Positions 5,488 to 11,543 of a stretch of 32,748 nt of DNA are shown piece after piece. The translations under genes and the position numbers were made by a program. The stretch spans positions 1-32,748 of the IMG/VR virus record IMGVR_UViG_3300028025_004780. One strand, given 5' to 3'. Source of the DNA: a virus. Position 1 is the stretch's first letter. Each line of letters starts with the position of its first letter. The notes beneath the pieces are model-generated. The model was not told the DNA's origin. It saw only the letters and a program-made list of their open reading frames with translations, and ran no database searches.

Positions 5488-6087
5488 ATGAAATGGTTGC
5501 TAGCAATAATCACCGCTCTTACGCTAGTTGGCTGTACAAGCAGTTCAGCAAAAGCAGGTGAGTTGGCAAACGATGGAATGATAGCCGTTGTATCAAAAAC
5601 GAGTATCAAACCAAAAGTAGCAAAAGACCCAAGGCAGTTGTTTTTCTATAGCGTCAAACAAATGACTCTCATAGAAAAACAGATTGCTCACGAGAAAAAA
5701 CTAATCAGCAACAAAGCAAGAATCATCAAAGTCGTAAAGTCTTTGAAGAATAGAGTTGGTAAAACACCTTATGTGTTTGCTGGCTCTACACCCTACGGGT
5801 GGGATTGCTCTGGAATGGTTCGTTGGGCTTATCTAAAGTTGGGTAAGGAACTTCCTCACTCCGCTACAAAGCAAGCCCATGTGGGGCAACGAGTAAAGAT
5901 TCCGAAAGTCGGAGACATCGTTGCCTTTGCTTGGAAAGGCTACTCTGGTTTTTATCACTCTGCTATTTACATTGGTAATGGCAAAGTAGTAAATGCCAAT
6001 CGTGGTTTTGGAGGAACTCACATCCAACCACTCACCGACTACAAGAACAGTCGTATTGTTTATGTGCGTGTAATACAAACGCCATAA
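5488..6087 (+). CDS. NlpC/P60-family cell-wall peptidase, lipoprotein
   Basis: The 199-aa product begins MKWLLAIITALTLVGC, a lipoprotein signal peptide with lipobox LVGC (Cys16), so the mature protein should be anchored outside the membrane. The C-terminal half is an NlpC/P60 cysteine peptidase: YVFAGSTPYGWDCSG with catalytic Cys107, HSAIYIGNGKVVNAN with catalytic His157, and Asn169 at the third position. This family cuts D-glutamyl-meso-DAP-type peptide bonds. Residues about 30-85 form a Lys-rich spacer. A lipoprotein is unusual for a phage lysin, so it may aid lysis, spread or wall remodelling after infection. AAGG precedes the ATG within GGAAAGGTAGGTCGCCTA. Confidence 0.85.
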   Translation: MKWLLAIITALTLVGCTSSSAKAGELANDGMIAVVSKTSIKPKVAKDPRQLFFYSVKQMTLIEKQIAHEKKLISNKARIIKVVKSLKNRVGKTPYVFAGSTPYGWDCSGMVRWAYLKLGKELPHSATKQAHVGQRVKIPKVGDIVAFAWKGYSGFYHSAIYIGNGKVVNANRGFGGTHIQPLTDYKNSRIVYVRVIQTP

Positions 6088-6099
6088 TCTAAAAGGAAA

Positions 6100-6128
6100 G
6101 TCCCCGTCAGAAATGGCGGGGATTTTTC
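6100..6128 (+). terminator. Rho-independent terminator
   Basis: TCCCCGTC pairs with GGCGGGGA across AGAAAT and is followed by TTTTTCTT. It ends the peptidase unit. Confidence 0.9.
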
Positions 6129-6145
6129 TTATGCAAAAGAAAAGG

Positions 6146-6170
6146 ACCAGGTGGCCAGTATTTCCATTCA
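6146..6170 (+). repeat. Terminator-linked intergenic element, copy 4
   Basis: ACCAGG, TGGCCAG, then TATTTCCATTCA. It starts 18 bases after the terminator. Confidence 0.7.
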
Positions 6171-6256
6171 CTTGGGTCATCGGATGTAGAATTATTTTGC
6201 TCAGCCGATTGAGAAAAAGAGAACTCCTCGCCGTCTTCACGACACGGGGAGTTTTC
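6171..6256 (+). ncRNA. Possible small RNA between two terminators
   Basis: Between the terminator at 6100 and a second one at 6221-6256 lies no ORF with a start and ribosome site. TAGAAT at 6187-6192 could serve as a -10 directly downstream of the repeated element, giving a transcript of about 60 bases that ends in the second hairpin. This is inference only. Confidence 0.25.
6221..6256 (+). terminator. Rho-independent terminator
   Basis: AACTCC pairs with GGAGTT, enclosing an inner CCGTC/GACACGG pairing, then TTTTC. It lies just before the next promoter and may insulate it. Confidence 0.7.
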
Positions 6257-6259
6257 TAC

Positions 6260-6288
6260 TTGACAATGTCGGTGGGTGGGACTATTAT
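6260..6288 (+). promoter_or_regulatory. Promoter for the gene at 6323
   Basis: TTGACA at 6260-6265, a 17-bp spacer, then TATTAT at 6283-6288. TTGACAATGTC again gives GACA-TGTC half-sites at the -35. Confidence 0.85.
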
Positions 6289-6322
6289 TTAGGTATCAGA
6301 TAAAAAGACGAAAGGACTTCTG

Positions 6323-6532
6323 ATGAAAACAATGATTGTATGTGCTTCGCTTGGGTTGGCTTCACTTGGAGTTGCCTTTGCTATCAAGGCTGAACTGATT
6401 GTGCTTACCGCTACTCAATTGTTTGCTCTGACTGGGGCAATGATGTTGATTGTTGGTGGGGTCGCTGGTTTGGTTGATGTTTGGCAGAACCGACCAATGC
6501 GTTTTCGCAAGACTCGCCGAGGCAGGAACTAA
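6323..6532 (+). CDS. 69-aa two-helix membrane protein
   Basis: GACGAAAGGA lies 6 bases before ATG 6323. Two hydrophobic segments (about residues 4-22 and 27-50) are joined by a short KAEL loop, and the protein ends in a very basic tail (RPMRFRKTRRGRN) that should face the cytoplasm. Holins often have this outline, but so do many phage membrane proteins of unknown role. It is a single-gene unit between a promoter and a terminator. Confidence 0.8.
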   Translation: MKTMIVCASLGLASLGVAFAIKAELIVLTATQLFALTGAMMLIVGGVAGLVDVWQNRPMRFRKTRRGRN

Positions 6533-6543
6533 CTAAAAGATTG

Positions 6544-6579
6544 GCAGATGCGGGAAGGACCTGCGTCTGCTGATTTTTT
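6544..6579 (+). terminator. Rho-independent terminator
   Basis: GCAGATGCGGG pairs with CCTGCGTCTGC (G-U pairs) across AAGGA and is followed by TGATTTTTT. Confidence 0.9.
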
Positions 6580-6589
6580 GATGTGCGGG

Positions 6590-6613
6590 TGAATGGAAAA
6601 GTCAGCCGCCGGG
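6590..6613 (-). repeat. Terminator-linked intergenic element, copy 5
   Basis: On the minus strand: CCCGGCGGCTGAC then TTTTCCATTCA, one base shorter in the T run than the consensus. It begins 10 bases after the terminator. Confidence 0.75.
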
Positions 6614-6635
6614 AATAAAAATGCTTCAAATGCAG

Positions 6636-6669
6636 TTGACATTACTGCAAACATCGTATAAGTTATACA
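6636..6669 (+). promoter_or_regulatory. Promoter for the gene at 6704
   Basis: TTGACA at 6636-6641 with TATAAG at 15 bp (6657-6662) or TATACA at 22 bp (6664-6669). Three left-arm promoters share the unusual 22-bp TATA distance. Confidence 0.6.
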
Positions 6670-6703
6670 TAGAACCAAAAATGACGAAAGACAGAGGACA
6701 GAA

Positions 6704-7537
6704 ATGACCACTCCAGTAATTATCGACACAGAGATTGCCGAGACTACCAAAGCCATAGAGCAGAAGGTACTACGCCTCTCAGGTCTCAGACGCACCCTAA
6801 CCCATTACGGAACTAATTCCTATTACGCTTCCCGCGTCGAGGAAAAAGAGATTGAAATCAGCAAGACTGAGGCTGCGCTCGCGGAACTCAAGGAAAAACT
6901 GGCAACCCTAAATGGTTTCTACACAGGTTGGTCCCGTGCTTTCCTCGTTCGCAACAGCAATGGACACATTCACAAGAGCCGTTCATGTACAACCTGTTTC
7001 GATACCACCAACTATGTGTGGCTTACCGAGATGTCAGGTCGCGATGAACTTGAGATTGCTTACCTTGCTGGTGAAAAGGCTTGTACTATTTGCTACGCAC
7101 ACGCACCATCTGCTTACTTCCTACGCGAGTGTGGGTTGGAAGACCCAGAGGTAGTAGAGGCTCGCCGAATCCGTCAGGCTCGTAAAGCCGAGATTGAGGC
7201 AAAGCGTCAGAAGACTGGTATCTGGAATCCAGATGGCACACCGCTAGTGGTGTTCGAGTATGGTTTCTCAAACTACAAGAGCGAAATCAAAGCAGAACGA
7301 ACTGCTCAGTCAACTGCGGTCAACCTGCTTGTTGGGGTTCAGAGTATGAGCCGAGAGCCACGCGAGATTGAGCGTAGCAACGAGACTATCGAAACTATCT
7401 TGATTGCGTTGGCTCACAAGCGAGGCACTTCGGTCGAGGAGCAGAGGAATCTGATTCAGACCAAAGCCGATGCTCAAATCAAAATCAACAAGCGTCAGCG
7501 AGAGAAATGGCTCGCCGAGCACCCAGAGTATAGATAA
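6704..7537 (+). CDS. Coiled-coil protein with His/Cys metal cluster
   Basis: The 277-aa product begins MTTPVIIDTE. Residues about 10-70 form a coiled coil. A metal-binding module follows: GHIHKSRSC with His88 and His90, Cys95 and Cys98, then WLTEMSGRDE and CTIC (Cys127, Cys130). The 'H-x-H-x4-C-x2-C ... W-L-x-x-x-S-G ... C-T-x-C-x-x-x-A-P' layout is one I recall from many actinobacterial phage proteins, which is part of the case for the host. Residues 150-277 are helical and charged, possibly DNA-binding. The start follows GACGAAAG...AGAGGACAGAA. It is a single-gene unit. The molecular role is unknown. Confidence 0.8.
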   Translation: MTTPVIIDTEIAETTKAIEQKVLRLSGLRRTLTHYGTNSYYASRVEEKEIEISKTEAALAELKEKLATLNGFYTGWSRAFLVRNSNGHIHKSRSCTTCFDTTNYVWLTEMSGRDELEIAYLAGEKACTICYAHAPSAYFLRECGLEDPEVVEARRIRQARKAEIEAKRQKTGIWNPDGTPLVVFEYGFSNYKSEIKAERTAQSTAVNLLVGVQSMSREPREIERSNETIETILIALAHKRGTSVEEQRNLIQTKADAQIKINKRQREKWLAEHPEYR

Positions 7538-7542
7538 AAAGA

Positions 7543-7571
7543 CGCACCTCATCAAAGATGGGGTGCTTCTT
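7543..7571 (+). terminator. Rho-independent terminator
   Basis: GCACCTCAT pairs with ATGGGGTGC across CAAAG, followed by TTCTTCC. The stem is good and the T run poor. Confidence 0.75.
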
Positions 7572-7596
7572 CCTGGGTTATAATAATTTCCATACA
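7572..7596 (+). repeat. Terminator-linked intergenic element, copy 6
   Basis: CCTGGG, TTATAATAA, then TTTCCATACA. It abuts the terminator, and its variable centre contains TATAAT (7579-7584), so here it may double as promoter for the gene at 7619. Confidence 0.75.
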
Positions 7597-7618
7597 CTAC
7601 GCCACCGAAAGGAACAAA

Positions 7619-7978
7619 ATGGCTGAACCAACAACTCCAAGTGCGGGTACACCTGCCGAGAAGAACTTCACTCAGATGAGTGCTCAGGAATTCGCTGACC
7701 TGATTCGTAAAGAGGGCGACAACTACATTGCTCAGACCGAGAACGGGGACATTGACCCTGCTCAGTATCTAGATGCTGAGAAATTTACCCCAGACCGAAT
7801 GTTCAGTCTCTACTTTGCTTTCGACTACTTCACCAGAACAGAGCACGGGGAAAAATCTGGGCTGTCGCCTGTAAATGAAAAAGCAGAGTACAACGACCTT
7901 TATGCTCTATTACATAGTACAATTGAACAAGGTACAGAAATGAACCTGTTCGGAGCAGAGTATCTGCTCAAGTTGTAA
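7619..7978 (+). CDS. 119-aa protein, unknown function
   Basis: CGAAAGGA (7606-7613) precedes ATG 7619. The product begins MAEPTTPSAGTPAEK, a disordered Thr/Pro-rich head, then an acidic helical domain (SAQEFADLIRKEGDNYIAQ; DRMFSLYFAFDYF). No motif identifies a function. It is the first gene of a three-gene run ending at 8471. Confidence 0.75.
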   Translation: MAEPTTPSAGTPAEKNFTQMSAQEFADLIRKEGDNYIAQTENGDIDPAQYLDAEKFTPDRMFSLYFAFDYFTRTEHGEKSGLSPVNEKAEYNDLYALLHSTIEQGTEMNLFGAEYLLKL

Positions 7979-8001
7979 TAACAAATGATTGGAAAGACAA
8001 A

Positions 8002-8235
8002 ATGACAGTTATCAACCGATTCCTATACACATTGCTACGCCGTTTGAGTGCGGGTGCGTTCAATCTTGCTCACGGACTTCAGTGGTTATCACTAAAGGCT
8101 TATGACAAGAGCAACTATGGTAGCCACAGAGCAAGCAAGCAGGGGCGCAAGAACTACTTGAAGAACTGGGCGGGATACTCTTACGACTATCTCCGTGCTA
8201 AGTTTCAAGAACTAAAAGTCAGACTCAGTAAGTAA
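8002..8235 (+). CDS. 77-aa basic protein
   Basis: GGAAAG lies about 8 bases before ATG 8002. The product begins MTVINRFLYTLLRRLSAGAF, a basic amphipathic segment that may associate with membrane, and ends in a Lys/Arg-rich helix (KFQELKVRLSK). Its stop overlaps the next start (TAATG), so the two are coupled. It could bind nucleic acid or membrane. Function unknown. Confidence 0.7.
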   Translation: MTVINRFLYTLLRRLSAGAFNLAHGLQWLSLKAYDKSNYGSHRASKQGRKNYLKNWAGYSYDYLRAKFQELKVRLSK

Positions 8236-8471
8236 TGCTTGGCTTAGTTGCTTATGTTGCTTATCGAAAGCATCGTAAGAATAAAAAGAGCACGCAGGAA
8301 TTAGTACAGCGTCTTGCTGAACTTATAAGGGCGCTCGCGGAAGATACCGACACCGACTACAAGACGCTAGCCTATGACGAAGACTTGCTAGAACTGATAG
8401 GTTCAGACGCAGAGTATGAAGACTTAGTTGATTACATAAATGATAACTATTTCGTTATAGGACACGCCTAA
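8235..8471 (+). CDS. 78-aa protein, N-terminal membrane helix and acidic tail
   Basis: The product begins MLGLVAYVAYRKHRKNKK: a short hydrophobic start followed by a basic patch, then an acidic C-terminal half (EDTDTDYKTLAYDEDLLELIG). It is translationally coupled to the basic 77-aa protein upstream, and the opposite charges suggest they might form a complex. No known family recognised. Confidence 0.7.
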   Translation: MLGLVAYVAYRKHRKNKKSTQELVQRLAELIRALAEDTDTDYKTLAYDEDLLELIGSDAEYEDLVDYINDNYFVIGHA

Positions 8472-8477
8472 ATAAAC

Positions 8478-8506
8478 TTGACAACATAGCAATAAAGTCA
8501 TACAAT
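8478..8506 (+). promoter_or_regulatory. Promoter for the gene at 8536
   Basis: TTGACA at 8478-8483, an exact 17-bp spacer, then TACAAT at 8501-8506, in the recurring AATAAACTTGACA context. Confidence 0.9.
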
Positions 8507-8535
8507 AGAACTATGCCAACGAAAGGAAAACACAA

Positions 8536-8721
8536 ATGGCAGTTATAAACACATTGGTAATCAACATCAAGAACAGCGAGGGTGAAGAAGTTCTCTCTCC
8601 TCTCTACGAAGTCCACTCTTGGGCAGATGCGGAGAAGATTATTGAGACCACTAAGGCTCTTATCGCTGAGAGTCCAAACCCTGACAACACCTTTACCTTT
8701 TCCGTAATAGGCAACTCCTAA
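8536..8721 (+). CDS. 61-aa protein, unknown function
   Basis: AACGAAAGGA at 8518-8527 precedes ATG 8536. The product begins MAVINTLVINIKNSEGEEV: two strands, a helix (ADAEKIIETTKALIAES) and a final strand (TFTFSVIG). This beta-beta-alpha-beta plan resembles the paralogue pair at 2599 and 2824, though identity is low. Single-gene unit with its own promoter and terminator. Confidence 0.75.
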   Translation: MAVINTLVINIKNSEGEEVLSPLYEVHSWADAEKIIETTKALIAESPNPDNTFTFSVIGNS

Positions 8722-8738
8722 TACGCCGACAGAATACA

Positions 8739-8771
8739 ACCCCTCAAGTCCTAGTGGCTTGGGGGGTTTTC
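8739..8771 (+). terminator. Rho-independent terminator
   Basis: ACCCCTCAAG pairs with CTTGGGGGGT across TCCTAGTGG, followed by TTTTCT. Confidence 0.9.
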
Positions 8772-8808
8772 TGTTATGGTTGAAAAGTCAAATGGATTGA
8801 GGTGAATT

Positions 8809-8958
8809 ATGGATTGGGTAATGATTACTATCATTGCTTTGGTTGCTGGGCTAGTCGCCTTGTTCGCAGTTATTATGTTTACGGGCTGGGTTGCTAAGAA
8901 CTTTTTCGGCAAGTCTGAAGCATGGCTGGATTACGGACTCGATGAGGATGAGATGTAG
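8809..8958 (+). CDS. 49-aa single-pass membrane protein
   Basis: GAGGTG (8799-8804) precedes ATG 8809. The product begins MDWVMITIIALVAG, one long hydrophobic helix to about residue 28, then a short basic stretch (AKNFFGK) and an acidic tail (DYGLDEDEM). The positive-inside pattern puts the C-terminus in the cytoplasm. Copy 7 of the repeated element begins 2 bases after its stop. Function unknown. Confidence 0.7.
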   Translation: MDWVMITIIALVAGLVALFAVIMFTGWVAKNFFGKSEAWLDYGLDEDEM

Positions 8959-8959
8959 C

Positions 8960-8984
8960 CCTGGGCTGCCACTTTTTCTATGCA
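8960..8984 (+). repeat. Terminator-linked intergenic element, copy 7
   Basis: CCTGGG, CTGCCAC, then TTTTTCTATGCA. It sits 2 bases after a stop codon and 4 bases before the -35 of the deacetylase-like gene. Confidence 0.85.
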
Positions 8985-8988
8985 ACAC

Positions 8989-9017
8989 TTGACTTCTTTG
9001 TCACGAATTGGTAACAT
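8989..9017 (+). promoter_or_regulatory. Promoter for the deacetylase-like gene
   Basis: TTGACT at 8989-8994, a 17-bp spacer, TAACAT at 9012-9017. Confidence 0.8.
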
Positions 9018-9047
9018 TGAGGTATGACAAACGACGAAAGGACACAA

Positions 9048-10016
9048 ATGTCTAAAAAACTTACAGTCGCGTACAGCGACGACTACCTGAACTGGAATCT
9101 TGGTTCGGGTGATGGCTCGCACCCTACGAAACCTATCCGTGCGAAGATTGCTACCGAACACCTAGTCAATGAACTTGGTGCGGACAATGTGGAAATCATT
9201 GAACCTGAGTTCAGAGATGGGGACCGAGAAAAGATTGAATCTGTTCACGACACTGAGTATGTTGCTCAGGTAATCGATGATGGTATGTCTTTCGACTGGT
9301 CTGGAGAAAAGCCTGAGATGGGACACACCGCTGCTCAGATGTTTGCTGGCACTGCTCGCTTAGTTGAGAAGATGATTGCTGGAGAAACTCAGGTGGGCTT
9401 CAACCCGCAGGGAGCAAAGCACCACGCTCAGTACGACCACAGCGAGGGCTTCTGTGTATTCAATGACCACGCTTGGGCTGCTAAAGAGTTTGTGAAGAAT
9501 GGACTCAAGGTTGTCTACATTGACTGGGATGTCAATGCGGGCGATGGTGTTCAGAATCTGCTTGCGGATACTGACATACCAACCTTTAGTATCCACGGGC
9601 ACGGAATCTATCCCGTTCACTCGAACACTTGGTTGAGAGAGGCTGGGACCAAAGAGAACTATGTGTACATTGACGAAGAGAACCACTGGTACAACTACTG
9701 CCTACAGCGAGGACAAGGCGACGAGGCTTTCAAGTGGGCTATTGACTTGATTGCCAAAAAGGTTGCCGAGTACAAGCCTGATGTAATTCTGCTTGCTACT
9801 GGGGCAGATGGGCACGAGGGCGAGCACTGGGGTCTGAAGTACACATACGATGGCTACCACTATGCCGCTGGTGTGATTGCGGACCTAGCCAACAAGTATT
9901 CCGATGGGCGTGTGCTCATTGGTGGTGCTGGTGGCTATCAACCATACACTCATACACCGAGAGTATGGGCGAATGTGGTCAAAGACATCTATCAGCAGAC
10001 TCAAAAATCTGAGTAA
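9048..10016 (+). CDS. HDAC-family (arginase/deacetylase fold) protein with altered metal site
   Basis: The 322-aa product begins MSKKLTVAYS. I start at 9048 because GACGAAAGGA (9033-9042) fits that ATG, not the one at 9024. Class II HDAC/AcuC/acetylpolyamine-amidohydrolase hallmarks are present in order: active-site pair His125-His126 and GFCVFND, DWDVNAGDG (159-167), GADGHEG with Asp254, and GGAGGY with catalytic Tyr297. In the family the third motif reads D-x-D-x-H-H-G, whose first His binds zinc. Here it is Asn163, followed by Ala. Asp161 and Asp254 remain. The enzyme may use a weaker metal site, or may bind acetyl-lysine or acetyl-polyamine without cleaving it. It would act in the cytoplasm. 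Single-gene unit. Confidence 0.9.
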   Translation: MSKKLTVAYSDDYLNWNLGSGDGSHPTKPIRAKIATEHLVNELGADNVEIIEPEFRDGDREKIESVHDTEYVAQVIDDGMSFDWSGEKPEMGHTAAQMFAGTARLVEKMIAGETQVGFNPQGAKHHAQYDHSEGFCVFNDHAWAAKEFVKNGLKVVYIDWDVNAGDGVQNLLADTDIPTFSIHGHGIYPVHSNTWLREAGTKENYVYIDEENHWYNYCLQRGQGDEAFKWAIDLIAKKVAEYKPDVILLATGADGHEGEHWGLKYTYDGYHYAAGVIADLANKYSDGRVLIGGAGGYQPYTHTPRVWANVVKDIYQQTQKSE

Positions 10017-10030
10017 GTGATAGGATTGCG

Positions 10031-10068
10031 ATGCGTGGGGGACAAAAGTTCCTCACGCATTTCTTTTT
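10031..10068 (+). terminator. Rho-independent terminator
   Basis: ATGCGTG pairs with CACGCAT, with an inner GG-AC/GT-CC extension around AAAA, followed by TTCTTTTTT. Confidence 0.9.
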
Positions 10069-10093
10069 TGCATAGAAAATAAGATGACCCAGG
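10069..10093 (-). repeat. Terminator-linked intergenic element, copy 8
   Basis: On the minus strand: CCTGGG, TCATCTTA, then TTTTCTATGCA. It abuts the T run of the terminator and ends just before the ribosome binding site of the next gene. Confidence 0.75.
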
Positions 10094-10110
10094 TCAAAAA
10101 GGAGTATTCA

Positions 10111-10278
10111 ATGGAATTCTGGAGCATAGTAGTACTAATTACTGCCTTACCGCTACTGCTTTGGTTGGCATGGGCTGTCGACAAGAAGTCAGACTGGGAT
10201 GAAGACTATCCTGAAGATGAAGTAAAGCCACTTTTGGGTGTAGTCGCACCTAAAAAAGAAGAAAAAGAGGAAAAATAG
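10111..10278 (+). CDS. 55-aa single-pass membrane protein with acidic tail
   Basis: AAAGGAG (about 10098-10104) sets ATG 10111. An in-frame ATG at 10084 lies inside the repeated element, upstream of that site. The product begins MEFWSIVVLITALPLLLWLAW, one membrane helix, then a mixed-charge tail ending PKKEEKEEK. The next gene starts immediately after its stop, so the two small membrane proteins form a pair, an arrangement seen for holin pairs. Function unproven. Confidence 0.75.
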   Translation: MEFWSIVVLITALPLLLWLAWAVDKKSDWDEDYPEDEVKPLLGVVAPKKEEKEEK

Positions 10279-10449
10279 ATGCCAAGTTGGTTGATTAGAG
10301 TTCGAGACATCGTCTGGACCTCGGTTTTTGCCGTTATTTTAGTAATTATCGCCGTTCTAACTGCGATTCTGGCTCCAAATAACATTGGACTCATCGTTGG
10401 GGCTGGTTTTGCCTCAATTACGATGGCAATCCTCTCCCTGAGGGAGTAA
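10279..10449 (+). CDS. 56-aa two-helix membrane protein, holin candidate
   Basis: ATG 10279 directly follows the upstream TAG. GAGG-AAAA serves as a weak site and translation is probably coupled. The product begins MPSWLIRVRDIVWTSV. A hydrophobic segment at about residues 12-32 and another at about 36-53 are joined by PNN, with a basic N-terminus. The size and two-helix hairpin suit a class II holin, but no adjacent lysin supports this. Confidence 0.7.
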   Translation: MPSWLIRVRDIVWTSVFAVILVIIAVLTAILAPNNIGLIVGAGFASITMAILSLRE

Positions 10450-10474
10450 TTCGCGTCAAAACCGATGCGGGTTG

Positions 10475-10499
10475 CCTGGGTGGTCAGTTTTTCTATGCA
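10475..10499 (+). repeat. Terminator-linked intergenic element, copy 9
   Basis: CCTGGG, TGGTCAG, then TTTTTCTATGCA. Almost identical to copy 7 and likewise 3-4 bases before a TTGACT. Confidence 0.85.
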
Positions 10500-10502
10500 A
10501 AC

Positions 10503-10530
10503 TTGACTTTTTGTGAAGAGCATGATGATT
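10503..10530 (+). promoter_or_regulatory. Probable promoter upstream of the HTH gene
   Basis: TTGACT at 10503-10508, in the same relation to the repeated element as at 8989. The -10 is poor (ATGATT at 16 bp). A 5-bp GACCC/GGGTC hairpin (10597-10610) lies in the leader. Confidence 0.45.
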
Positions 10531-10623
10531 CCACCCGTAGCAAACACTACTTGCTTAGTTTCGCTCTCCGCGATACTCTTTTAGTAGACAAGATTTGACC
10601 CAACCGGGTCGTAATAGAGAAAG

Positions 10624-11184
10624 ATGAAAGACAAAATGGATAAAATCAAGAAAGCCAATCAGTCATTACCGACTAATGTGGTTCGATTGTTCAGTTCACT
10701 CCCTGACTCAAGTGATAGGGACAACCTGATTCGCTCACTAAACCAAGTTGGCTGGACACAGAGCAGTATCGCTCGTTCAGTTGACCTGACTCGTGAGCGT
10801 GTGAGACAGATTTGTGTTATGCCGATGGAGCCAATGGCTACTACAGATTTCGTAGTCCCCGTTCCACCACAGCACGAAGTGAAAGCAAAGCGTGAGTTCA
10901 TCGAGCCTGACCCTGAGTCGTTGGCTCGTCTGCTGGAACTACAGCCTATGGCTAAGCAGGTTCGTTCGCACGCAACTCGTTTCCGAGCAGAGGCAGAAGA
11001 ATACACAGCCCTCATCGCGAAACTTCACGAGGAAGACGGTGTTACGCTATACCGACTGGCTAAGCGTCTGGGTGTAACTCACTCAGCGTTGAGATTCAGA
11101 CTGGCTCGCTATGGATACAAGTTATCCGACAGCGGGGTTAGTAAGGTCTATCAGCCCATCAACCCAAAGAACAGAGTTCGTTAG
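10624..11184 (+). CDS. Double helix-turn-helix DNA-binding protein
   Basis: The 186-aa product begins MKDKMDKIKKANQ. Residues 44-63 (GWTQSSIARSVDLTRERVRQI) form an HTH of sigma-region-4 type, whose 'LTRERVRQI' recognition helix is typical. Residues 140-160 (TLYRLAKRLGVTHSALRFRL) form a second HTH. A Pro/Glu-rich linker and a helical segment lie between. It is two genes upstream of the large terminase subunit, so it may be the small terminase subunit or a regulator. The gene at 14478 has the same double-HTH plan. No good ribosome site is seen, and TAATAG ends 7 bases before the ATG. Confidence 0.8.
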   Translation: MKDKMDKIKKANQSLPTNVVRLFSSLPDSSDRDNLIRSLNQVGWTQSSIARSVDLTRERVRQICVMPMEPMATTDFVVPVPPQHEVKAKREFIEPDPESLARLLELQPMAKQVRSHATRFRAEAEEYTALIAKLHEEDGVTLYRLAKRLGVTHSALRFRLARYGYKLSDSGVSKVYQPINPKNRVR

Positions 11185-11189
11185 TCGAG

Positions 11190-11220
11190 ACCCCCTGAGT
11201 AATCGGGGGGTTTCTTCTTT
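11190..11220 (+). terminator. Rho-independent terminator
   Basis: ACCCCCTGA pairs with TCGGGGGGT across GTAA, followed by TTCTTCTTT. Confidence 0.9.
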
Positions 11221-11250
11221 AATGTCACTGGTCTGTCGTAATGTATACCT

Positions 11251-11529
11251 ATGGACAAATTGACAGAAAAAATCTACACAGATTACAAAAACCAAATCAG
11301 CCTAGATGGTATGACCCACTCAGTTCACTATGAAATGAAGACCGCCTTACTCAACAAGGTGCTCAATGATTTCTGGACTGTTCTACAAAAGGCAATTGCC
11401 GATGGTCAGCCACAGCGAATCATCAAACTCTACCAAGCAAAGGCAGACGCAATGATTGCTATCATCACCGACTTATCAGTGCTCGCCATCGAGATGTTTC
11501 TTCAAGAGGAGCACGACGAGGAAGCGTAA
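11251..11529 (+). CDS. 92-aa helical protein before the terminase, probable leaderless start
   Basis: The product begins MDKLTEKIYTDYKNQ and is almost wholly helical, with an acidic end (EEHDEEA). There is no ribosome binding site before ATG 11251. TAATGT ends at 11244, placing transcription start at the ATG. It sits directly before the large terminase subunit, where a small terminase subunit would be expected, but it has no recognisable DNA-binding motif. Function unknown. Confidence 0.75.
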   Translation: MDKLTEKIYTDYKNQISLDGMTHSVHYEMKTALLNKVLNDFWTVLQKAIADGQPQRIIKLYQAKADAMIAIITDLSVLAIEMFLQEEHDEEA

Positions 11530-11543
11530 TTCCTTATGCTTCA

